From positions 2,957,703 to 3,021,702 of the forward strand of contig NZ_KK073873.1 in the NCBI RefSeq assembly GCF_000585355.1: a stretch of DNA of 64,000 nucleotides, in the 5' to 3' direction. Shown piece by piece: positions 1 through 7,045 of the stretch (positions are counted from its first letter, which is position 1; each line of letters starts with the position of its first letter). The stretch is from Xylanibacter oryzae DSM 17970. Lineage in GTDB: Bacteria; Bacteroidota; Bacteroidia; Bacteroidales; Bacteroidaceae. The translations under genes were made by a program, and so were the position numbers. The notes beneath the pieces were generated by a model that did not search any database, was not told where the DNA came from, and worked only from the letters and a program-made list of their open reading frames with translations.

Positions 1-1317
1 TCAATATGGCGATTTAATCTTGGAGCAGGTTCTTTGGAACAAGGTGATAAATCTCAAATAAATTCAAATACACGTACAGATTGTTTCTTACAATCTGATA
101 AATCTTATGACTGGAGCAAACAAGAAGGTCAAAGACATTTCCTGAAATTGGCTAAAGATAGAGGAGTATGCCATTTTTTAGCTTTTATGAATTCAGTACC
201 GGTTTACTATACAAAGAATGGACTGGCTACAAATACAGGGCGTGGAGCTACAGCAAATATTAAAGATAAATGTTATGGTGATGTAGCACGTTTTGTTGCA
301 AAGTCATTAAAAGGCATAGAACAACATGATGGAATACATTTTGATTATCTAAGTCCGGTGAATGAACCTGATGGCAGCTGGAACTGGTTAGGGCCAAAGC
401 AAGAAGGTTCACCGGCAACTAATAGAGAGATTGTAAGGCTTGTTAAAGAAATCAGCAAACAATTTGTAAAGCACAATATTAAGACCCAAATAATAGTAAA
501 TGAAAGTTCAGATTTACGATGTTTAATCGGTATCCATGATACCGATTGGCAACGTGGTAATACAATAAATACATTATTTTCTAAAGATAGTACTAAGACA
601 TATATTGGAGCTACACCCAATATTCCCAATATTATGGCTGGGCATAGTTATTGGACTAATACACCTTTACAGTATATGAAGGATATTCGTTCAGCATTGA
701 GAGATTCTTTGAGAAATAAAGGCCTAGGATATTGGCAGACGGAGATATGCATAATGAATAACGATCAGGAAATTGGCGGTGGTGGCGGATTTGATTTTTC
801 TATGAAGACAGCACTATATGTAGCAAGAATAATACATCATGATCTCGTTTTTGCTGATGCACAGAGTTGGTCATGGTGGAGGGCTGTAGGAGAAGATTAC
901 AAAGACGGATTAATAAGAGCTTATAGCAGTGATGGCATGAAAAGCGGAAGTGTAGTCGACTCTAAATTGATGTGGGCTTTAGGTAACTATAGTAGGTTTA
1001 TACGCCCAGGAGCTATTCGTCATGATATTATGGCCATAGATTCTGTTGGAAAAGAAATACCTGAAGGATATAATGATGTTAAAGGCATAATGTGTTCTGC
1101 ATATTTGAATACAGATGGTAAATGGGTAGTTGTTGCAATCAACTATTCGGAACAATCAAAACCGTTTGCATTAAGTATGGATAATTCTGAAAGTATAAAA
1201 TGGAAAATGTACAGAACTTCTGACGTAACATCTGAGAATCTTACTCCTGTTGATACATATGATGCATCTAATTGTAATCTTATTCCGCGTTCAATAACAA
1301 CATTTGTCTCTGAATAA
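1..1317 (+). CDS. GH30-family glycoside hydrolase, 5'-truncated by window edge
   Basis: The reading frame is open from base 1, so the TTG at 34 is not a real start and the N-terminus lies outside the window. The protein is a retaining GH30 (beta/alpha)8 hydrolase of the endo-beta-1,6-galactanase-like type. The first visible residues read WRFNLGAGS, the conserved early strand of the barrel. SPVNEP carries the likely acid/base Glu (codon 364-366) and WQTEIC the likely nucleophile Glu (codon 742-744). The tail ending in TTFVSE is the usual C-terminal beta-sandwich. The GH35 start at 1337 lies 19 bases after the stop, so the two are probably co-transcribed. The likely substrate is a galactan side chain of pectin or arabinogalactan (inference from neighbours). 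The family is fairly secure; the exact specificity is not. Confidence 0.85.
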   Translation, partial: SIWRFNLGAGSLEQGDKSQINSNTRTDCFLQSDKSYDWSKQEGQRHFLKLAKDRGVCHFLAFMNSVPVYYTKNGLATNTGRGATANIKDKCYGDVARFVAKSLKGIEQHDGIHFDYLSPVNEPDGSWNWLGPKQEGSPATNREIVRLVKEISKQFVKHNIKTQIIVNESSDLRCLIGIHDTDWQRGNTINTLFSKDSTKTYIGATPNIPNIMAGHSYWTNTPLQYMKDIRSALRDSLRNKGLGYWQTEICIMNNDQEIGGGGGFDFSMKTALYVARIIHHDLVFADAQSWSWWRAVGEDYKDGLIRAYSSDGMKSGSVVDSKLMWALGNYSRFIRPGAIRHDIMAIDSVGKEIPEGYNDVKGIMCSAYLNTDGKWVVVAINYSEQSKPFALSMDNSESIKWKMYRTSDVTSENLTPVDTYDASNCNLIPRSITTFVSE

Positions 1318-1336
1318 AAATAAACTAAAATATAAT

Positions 1337-3769
1337 ATGGAAATAAAAAAGACGATCAAAATCTGCTTATTAAGTTTTCTGTTATTATCACCTTTCATGC
1401 ATGTTAATGCGTCAAACAATGTTAAGGTTTCAACCTTTGCGGTAGGTGAAAATACATTTCTTCTTGATGGACATCCATTTGTGGTAAAAGCCGCTGAGGT
1501 GCATTATCCAAGAATACCTCGCGCTTATTGGGAACATCGGATAAAAATGTGTAAGGCATTGGGAATGAATACGATTTGCATATATGTCTTTTGGAATATA
1601 CACGAGCCGCAGGAAAATCATTTTGATTTTACCGGTAACAATGATTTGGCAGAATTTTGCAGACTTGTAAAGAAAAACGGAATGTACGTAATAGTGCGTC
1701 CCGGACCATATGTCTGTGCTGAATGGGAGATGGGTGGACTGCCATGGTGGTTGCTTAAAAAGAAAGATATTGCTTTACGCGAACAGGATCCTTACTTTAT
1801 GAAGCGTGTAGAAATATTCGAAAAAGAAGTAGGTAAACAATTAGCTCCATTAACGATTCAGAACGGCGGACCGATTATTATGGTTCAAGTTGAGAATGAA
1901 TATGGCTCGTATGGTGAGAATAAACCTTATGTGTCTGCTATACGAGATATTGTAAAAAAATCGGGATTTGATAAAGTAACTCTGTTTCAATGTGATTGGT
2001 CCAGCAACTTTACAAAGAATGGACTTGATGATTTGGTCTGGACAATGAATTTTGGTACAGGTGCTAATATAGACGAACAGTTTAAACTGCTTGGCAAACT
2101 ACGTCCAAATGCTCCAAAAATGTGTTCTGAGTTTTGGAGTGGATGGTTTGATAAGTGGGGCGCACGTCATGAGACACGCCCCTCTTCCGAGATGGTTGCC
2201 GGAATTGACGAGATGTTGTCTAAAGGTATATCCTTTTCTCTATATATGACTCATGGTGGAACCAGCTTTGGGCATTGGGCAGGTGCTAATAGTCCTGGAT
2301 TTGCTCCTGATGTAACATCCTACGACTATGATGCTCCAATAAATGAATATGGTATGCCAACTCCAAAATTTTGGGAATTACGTAAAACAATGGAGAAATA
2401 TAATGATGGTAAGAAATTGCCTGCTGTTCCTAAATCTCCTATTAGTATAATAAATATACCTAAATTTAGTTTGTCAGAGCACTCTAATTTATTGAATGGC
2501 ATGGATAGCATTGCTATTACAAACAATTCAGACAAGATGCTTACCTTTGAGGATATGAATATGGGGTGGGGATCTATGGTATATATTGCTGATCTACCAG
2601 AGACTAAGTCTAATAGCATTCTAACTTTAAATGAATGCCATGATTATTCCAGAATATTTATTAATGGTAAATACATTGGAACAATAGATCGAGTAAAGAA
2701 TGAAAAATCAATAGAGTTGCCACCAATAGCTAAAAATTCAATGATTCAGGTATTTGTTGAAGGTATGGGTCGTATCAATTTTGGAAGAGCAATAAAAGAT
2801 TATAAGGGTATAACAAAGGATGTAACTATTACAACCGATAATGGGAATGTACAAACTACCTACAAGCCAAAAAATTGGATTAATATACGCATTAAGGATG
2901 ATTATACTCAGGCATTAAAGGCTTTTGAGATGAGCAATAAACAAATAGATTTGGTAATAGATAAAAGTATTTCTGTTTCTATGTTTAATGGGATTGAAAG
3001 CTTGAAGACAGAAAAATGGTTGGACAATATTAATAAACCAGGTTATTACAGAGGGTATTTTAATCTCAAAAAAGTAGGAGATACGTTCTTGAATATGGAG
3101 GCTTTCGGTAAGGGATTAGTATATGTTAATGGTCATTCTTTAGGACGTTTTTGGAACATAGGTCCACAGCAGACATTATATTTGCCTGGATGTTGGTTAA
3201 AAAAGGGGCGCAATGAGGTTATCGTACTAGACGTAATAGGTCCTAAAGGAAGTCCTGTATGTTATGGGCAAAATAAGCCGGAATTAGATAAACTGAATTT
3301 GGAACGCTCATCAAATATAAAAAAACCTGAATTGAAAAAAGAATATTTGGTAGCGAGTGGTAGTTTTGAAGCCGGCAATGGTTGGCAGAAAGTAAAATTC
3401 AACACACTATCTACTGGTCGTTATCTCGTTATAGAAGGATTAAATAGCCAAGAAGGTAAAGAAAAGGCCAGTATCGCTGAGTTGTACGCTCTGGATGCCA
3501 ATGGTAAAAGGTTGAGTCGTGAGTCATGGACAATAAAGTATGCAGATAGTGAGGATGTATCTAATGGGAATAAAACAGCCGATAAAGTTTTTGATTTGCA
3601 AGAGAGTACTTATTGGGCTACGCAAAGTGGAGTTTCATTTCCTCATGTGCTAGTTGTTGATATGGGGTCTTCTAACTCAGTATCTGGTATCGAATACCTT
3701 CCAAGGGCTGAGCAGGGAGCACCAGGTAGTATAAAAAATTATAATATATATATAACAAACGATCTGTAA
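1337..3769 (+). CDS. GH35 beta-galactosidase, secreted
   Basis: This is an exo-acting retaining beta-galactosidase that removes terminal galactose. The ATG at 1337 is chosen over the upstream TTG at 1304 because it gives a clean signal peptide (MEIKKTIKICLLSFLLL, cleaved near VNAS) and does not overlap the GH30 stop. The GH35 barrel occupies roughly residues 30-350: VRPGPYVCAEW, VQVENEYGSY (acid/base Glu188) and CSEFWSGWF (nucleophile Glu265). Beta-sandwich domains follow, and the last ~140 residues look like an F5/8-type carbohydrate-binding domain. The length (810 aa) suits the Bacteroidetes multidomain form. It lies just downstream of the GH30 gene and before a strong terminator-like hairpin, so the two form a unit for galactan side chains. 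Confidence 0.92.
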   Translation: MEIKKTIKICLLSFLLLSPFMHVNASNNVKVSTFAVGENTFLLDGHPFVVKAAEVHYPRIPRAYWEHRIKMCKALGMNTICIYVFWNIHEPQENHFDFTGNNDLAEFCRLVKKNGMYVIVRPGPYVCAEWEMGGLPWWLLKKKDIALREQDPYFMKRVEIFEKEVGKQLAPLTIQNGGPIIMVQVENEYGSYGENKPYVSAIRDIVKKSGFDKVTLFQCDWSSNFTKNGLDDLVWTMNFGTGANIDEQFKLLGKLRPNAPKMCSEFWSGWFDKWGARHETRPSSEMVAGIDEMLSKGISFSLYMTHGGTSFGHWAGANSPGFAPDVTSYDYDAPINEYGMPTPKFWELRKTMEKYNDGKKLPAVPKSPISIINIPKFSLSEHSNLLNGMDSIAITNNSDKMLTFEDMNMGWGSMVYIADLPETKSNSILTLNECHDYSRIFINGKYIGTIDRVKNEKSIELPPIAKNSMIQVFVEGMGRINFGRAIKDYKGITKDVTITTDNGNVQTTYKPKNWINIRIKDDYTQALKAFEMSNKQIDLVIDKSISVSMFNGIESLKTEKWLDNINKPGYYRGYFNLKKVGDTFLNMEAFGKGLVYVNGHSLGRFWNIGPQQTLYLPGCWLKKGRNEVIVLDVIGPKGSPVCYGQNKPELDKLNLERSSNIKKPELKKEYLVASGSFEAGNGWQKVKFNTLSTGRYLVIEGLNSQEGKEKASIAELYALDANGKRLSRESWTIKYADSEDVSNGNKTADKVFDLQESTYWATQSGVSFPHVLVVDMGSSNSVSGIEYLPRAEQGAPGSIKNYNIYITNDL

Positions 3770-3778
3770 ATTCATATC

Positions 3779-3840
3779 TATGCTTTTGATCTTAAATGTG
3801 ACCATAAAATATATATAGTATATTTAAGGTCAAAAGCATA
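3779..3840 (+). terminator. Long inverted repeat after the GH35 gene
   Basis: A 19-base arm (3779-3797) pairs with 3822-3840 with one mismatch, separated by a 24-base AT loop. It starts 9 bases after the GH35 stop, as expected for a transcription terminator, although no clear T-run follows. Downstream, 3841-4205 holds no convincing gene. A 67-codon open frame without a start (3778-3981, - strand) was seen but not called. Confidence 0.6.
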
Positions 3841-4205
3841 TTTGTCGAAAAAGACATTAATGCTCATTCTATATTTATCTTGAATTGTGGAAGAGTATGA
3901 TAACCGCCATAATTTATACCATTGATATTCTGTTATCCCGATGATGTTTCCGTCTTGATGTAGAACATCGGTTATATTTTTCTATAATCTGGTTAAAAAA
4001 ATTGCAGAAATAATCTGCAATACAAAATATTTCTGTAATTTTGTCATTAGTAAATATTGTTGAATTTATTATTTATAGTTTAATGTTTTACAGCTATGAA
4101 TTATAATATCTTTTGCTAATTAACAAATAATCAAGATATTATAATTAGTTGAATTGACATTAATCTTGCAAAGAAAAACAATGAGTATAGAAGATAAATA
4201 TAAGA

Positions 4206-4694
4206 ATGAAAAAAGAAAAAATTGTTTATAGAAATCTCATTCCAAGTGATTTTGAAGCTATTTGTAAACTTCCTCAAAATGCACAAGAGTTGTTCTTCAT
4301 GTGTCCAAAGGCTGACTATCCACTAACCAAAGAACAGTTAGAAGATATTATAAAAGATCGTTTTGATTCAACAGTAGTCCTATATGATAATAAAATAATA
4401 GGCTTCGCAAATTTCTATGAAGTAAAGAAAACAGAATATTGTGCTATTGGAAATGTTATTGTAAGTTATCATTTCCGTAGTTGTGGTATTGGTACATTTC
4501 TAATAACAATTATGGAAAATATAGGAAAGCAAAAATATGATATACAAGAGACCCACCTATCATGTTTTAATGCTAATACAGCCGGTCTTTTATTATACCA
4601 CAAATTAGGTTATATTCCTTTTGAAATAGAAAGGCGCACAAATAAGAAAAACAAAATTTCGGCATTGATCAAGCTAAAAAAGAGAGTGATATAA
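4206..4694 (+). CDS. GNAT-family N-acetyltransferase
   Basis: This is a stand-alone GNAT acyl-CoA N-acetyltransferase of 162 aa, a normal length. The acetyl-CoA-binding loop is visible as YHFRSCGIGTFLI (about residues 92-104), and the terminal NTAGLLLYHKLGYIPFE region is the usual C-terminal GNAT motif. There is no signal peptide, so it is cytoplasmic. The substrate cannot be inferred. It sits among secreted glycosidases without any obvious metabolic link and is separated from them by hairpins on both sides, so it is probably transcribed alone. Confidence 0.85.
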   Translation: MKKEKIVYRNLIPSDFEAICKLPQNAQELFFMCPKADYPLTKEQLEDIIKDRFDSTVVLYDNKIIGFANFYEVKKTEYCAIGNVIVSYHFRSCGIGTFLITIMENIGKQKYDIQETHLSCFNANTAGLLLYHKLGYIPFEIERRTNKKNKISALIKLKKRVI

Positions 4695-4723
4695 TATAAA
4701 GGTTCTAAAAATATTGAAAAATA

Positions 4724-4756
4724 AAAGAATAATTGTACGTTTGACAATTATTCTTT
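4724..4756. repeat. 13-bp perfect palindrome beside the GH51 promoter
   Basis: The arms 4724-4736 and 4744-4756 are perfectly complementary around a 7-base spacer. The palindrome ends 1 base before the -7 box at 4758-4765. It could be the terminator of the GNAT gene (30 bases after its stop) or an operator covering the -33/-7 spacer of the GH51 promoter. Confidence 0.6.
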
Positions 4757-4757
4757 A

Positions 4758-4765
4758 TATATTTG
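4758..4765 (+). promoter_or_regulatory. Bacteroidetes -7 promoter box for GH51
   Basis: TATATTTG matches the Bacteroidetes TAnnTTTG -7 consensus. A TTG at 4733-4735 lies 22 bases upstream as a possible -33 element. The position, 45 bases before the ATG at 4810, argues against the TTG start at 4714. Confidence 0.6.
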
Positions 4766-4809
4766 CAATCAATAATCTATTAATAAATTTATTTATACCT
4801 ATACCTAAT

Positions 4810-6777
4810 ATGAAAAAACTAAGATTACTGTCTATCTTTTTTGTCAGTGCTGTAACTTCGGTGGCATTTTCACAGACACATCATTTTGATATTCAAGCTA
4901 ACAAGTTAGGCGCTGTCGTTCAACCCACGATGTATGGAATCTTCTTTGAAGATATTAATTTTGGAGCAGATGGCGGTTTGTATGCAGAGATGGTAGAAAA
5001 CCGCTCGTTTGAGTTTCCTAGTCATCTTATGGGATGGAATACATTCGGCAACGTATCAGTATCAGATATAAAACCTGCATTTGAACGTAACCCACATTAT
5101 GTAACATTACTTAATTCTGGTCATGATCAGAAGTTTACAGGAATAGAGAATAATGGCTTTTTCGGAATGGGCGTAAAGAAAGGAATGAAATATGACTTTT
5201 CGGTATATGCCCGTCTTAGTTCATTGCAAGGAAAAGTCGCAAAGATTCGTGTAGAACTTGTCGACTCAAAAGACAATCCTATAGCTAGAGATACTATTAT
5301 AATAAATAATAATCAGTGGCAGAAGTTTACAGCTTCACTAATATCTAAGGTTACTGATGCAAAGGCACTAATGCGTATTTTCCTTATGTCTGATGATGGA
5401 GTAGATCTTGATCATATATCACTCTTCCCTGCTGATAATTGGCATGGACTGCGTGCTGATCTAGTAAAGGATCTAGAAGATTTACATCCTAAAGTGTTCC
5501 GTTTCCCGGGTGGATGTATTGTAGAAGGTACAGACCTTGCCACCCGCTACCAATGGAAAAATACTGTTGGATGCCCTGAAAACCGTCCTCTTAACGAGAA
5601 CAGATGGAATTATACATTTCCTAATCGTATGTATCCTAACTATTATCAGACTTATGGATTGGGTTTTTATGAATTTTTCCTCTTGTCTGAGAAAATTGGT
5701 GCGCAGGCTCTTCCTGTATTAAGCTGTGGACTTGCTTGTCAGTTTCAGAACAAAGATAAGGATGCAAATGCTCATGTAGCAGTAAAAGATTTAGAACCAT
5801 ATATACAAGATGCTTTAGACCTTATTGAATTTGCCAACGGTTCAATAAATACCAAATGGGGTAAACTACGTTCTGATATGGGACATCCGGAATCGTTCAA
5901 CCTTAAGCAGATAGCTATTGGCAATGAGCAATGGGGACCTTTATATCCTGAGCGTCTGGAGCCATTTGTAAAGATTATACGTGCAAAATATCCGCAGATG
6001 AAGATTGTAGGTACTGCAGGTCCTAATCCTGATGGCAAAGATTTTGATTATGGATGGAAAGAGATGAAACGATTAGGGGCTGATTTGGTTGACGAGCATT
6101 ATTACCGTAGTCCTGAGTGGTTCCTTAAGAGTGCAGGCCGTTATGACAAATATGATCGCAAAGGACCAAAAGTGTTTGCCGGTGAATATGCATGTCATGT
6201 AGACAAATTCAATAACCAATATCAGGAAGGAAAGAATGATTTTGAGTCTGCTTTGAGCGAAGCCGCATTTATGACTGGCTTAGAACGTAATGCAGATGTT
6301 GTACATATGGCTACTTATGCACCTCTATTTGCACATGTAGATGGTTGGCAGTGGCGTCCGGATCTTATATGGTTTGACAATCTGAGTAGCGTACGTACAG
6401 TAAATTATTATGTGCAGCAATTGTATGGAATGAATAAAGGCACAAATGTACTTTCACTTACAGAGAATGGCAAAGCTGTAGAAGGCGGTGATGGCATTTA
6501 TGCTTCGGCAGTTTATGATAAAAACGAAGATGCATATATTGTAAAAGTTACCAATACAACAGATGATGCCAAAGAACTAAATATTGTATTTAATGGTTTG
6601 AAAGCTTTTCATTCAGGAAAAGTAACTACGCTTCATGCCGAGAGTAATGAAGCTGTAAATACAGTAGATAAAAAAAATATTGTTATACCTCAAGTATCTG
6701 ATGTGAAAACAGAAGGTAATATACTGAATGTGAATATAGGAGCAAGAACCTTCTGTGTTTACAAATTCATAAAATAA
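4810..6777 (+). CDS. GH51 alpha-L-arabinofuranosidase, secreted
   Basis: This retaining arabinofuranosidase releases terminal L-arabinofuranose from arabinan or arabinogalactan. The start is the ATG at 4810: it follows the -7 box and gives the signal peptide MKKLRLLSIFFVSAVTS...FSQ. The N-terminal ~200 residues contain a CBM4/9-like sandwich, followed by the GH51 barrel with FRFPGGCIVEG, IGNEQWG (acid/base Glu373) and VFAGEYACH (nucleophile Glu459). A C-terminal beta-sandwich completes the 655-residue protein, the usual size for Bacteroidetes GH51. It lies between terminator-like hairpins, so it is probably monocistronic. Family assignment is secure; linkage preference is not. Confidence 0.93.
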   Translation: MKKLRLLSIFFVSAVTSVAFSQTHHFDIQANKLGAVVQPTMYGIFFEDINFGADGGLYAEMVENRSFEFPSHLMGWNTFGNVSVSDIKPAFERNPHYVTLLNSGHDQKFTGIENNGFFGMGVKKGMKYDFSVYARLSSLQGKVAKIRVELVDSKDNPIARDTIIINNNQWQKFTASLISKVTDAKALMRIFLMSDDGVDLDHISLFPADNWHGLRADLVKDLEDLHPKVFRFPGGCIVEGTDLATRYQWKNTVGCPENRPLNENRWNYTFPNRMYPNYYQTYGLGFYEFFLLSEKIGAQALPVLSCGLACQFQNKDKDANAHVAVKDLEPYIQDALDLIEFANGSINTKWGKLRSDMGHPESFNLKQIAIGNEQWGPLYPERLEPFVKIIRAKYPQMKIVGTAGPNPDGKDFDYGWKEMKRLGADLVDEHYYRSPEWFLKSAGRYDKYDRKGPKVFAGEYACHVDKFNNQYQEGKNDFESALSEAAFMTGLERNADVVHMATYAPLFAHVDGWQWRPDLIWFDNLSSVRTVNYYVQQLYGMNKGTNVLSLTENGKAVEGGDGIYASAVYDKNEDAYIVKVTNTTDDAKELNIVFNGLKAFHSGKVTTLHAESNEAVNTVDKKNIVIPQVSDVKTEGNILNVNIGARTFCVYKFIK

Positions 6778-6848
6778 TAACGAAGTTGTTTTATAAAAGA
6801 TAAAAATAAATTTAAGTAAAAGTTAGTGTTAGTTAAATGTTGATATAG

Positions 6849-6885
6849 GGGCGGTTTTGCAGTGATGCAAAATCGCCCTTAATTT
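6849..6885 (+). terminator. Rho-independent terminator after GH51
   Basis: A 13-bp stem (6849-6861 with 6866-6878, one G-T pair) has a GTGA tetraloop and is followed by TTAATTTAATTT. It lies 72 bases after the GH51 stop. Confidence 0.85.
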
Positions 6886-6957
6886 AATTTCAAAGCAATG
6901 TAATTATGCTATTTTTATGCATTACTAGTCTTGCTGTATTGTTTTAAATGATATTTC

Positions 6958-6987
6958 GTACGATATTCCTTAAAGTTGTACGATATT
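6958..6987 (+). repeat. Two direct copies of GTACGATATT upstream of GH2
   Basis: Identical 10-mers lie at 6958-6967 and 6978-6987, 20 bases apart (about two helical turns), immediately upstream of the GH2 promoter. This is the arrangement expected for a regulator binding tandem half-sites, such as an AraC-type output domain. That role is inferred, not shown. Confidence 0.5.
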
Positions 6988-7013
6988 AATATATTTTGGA
7001 GACTGAAATATCA

Positions 7014-7021
7014 TATATTTG
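7014..7021 (+). promoter_or_regulatory. -7 promoter box for GH2
   Basis: TATATTTG matches TAnnTTTG and lies 24 bases before the ATG at 7046. This excludes the in-frame TTG at 7019 as the start, because it falls inside the box. Confidence 0.7.
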
Positions 7022-7045
7022 CAGCATAATTTTAAATTCTATAAA

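Noticed and set aside
3778..3981. 67-codon open frame on the - strand with protein-like stretches
   Set aside because: No start codon until late, part of it lies in the terminator-like inverted repeat, and no recognised family; at most a remnant.
4741..4746. TTGACA resembling an E. coli -35 box before GH51
   Set aside because: Bacteroidetes use -33/-7 promoters; the motif lies in the palindrome arm and has no proper -10 spacing.
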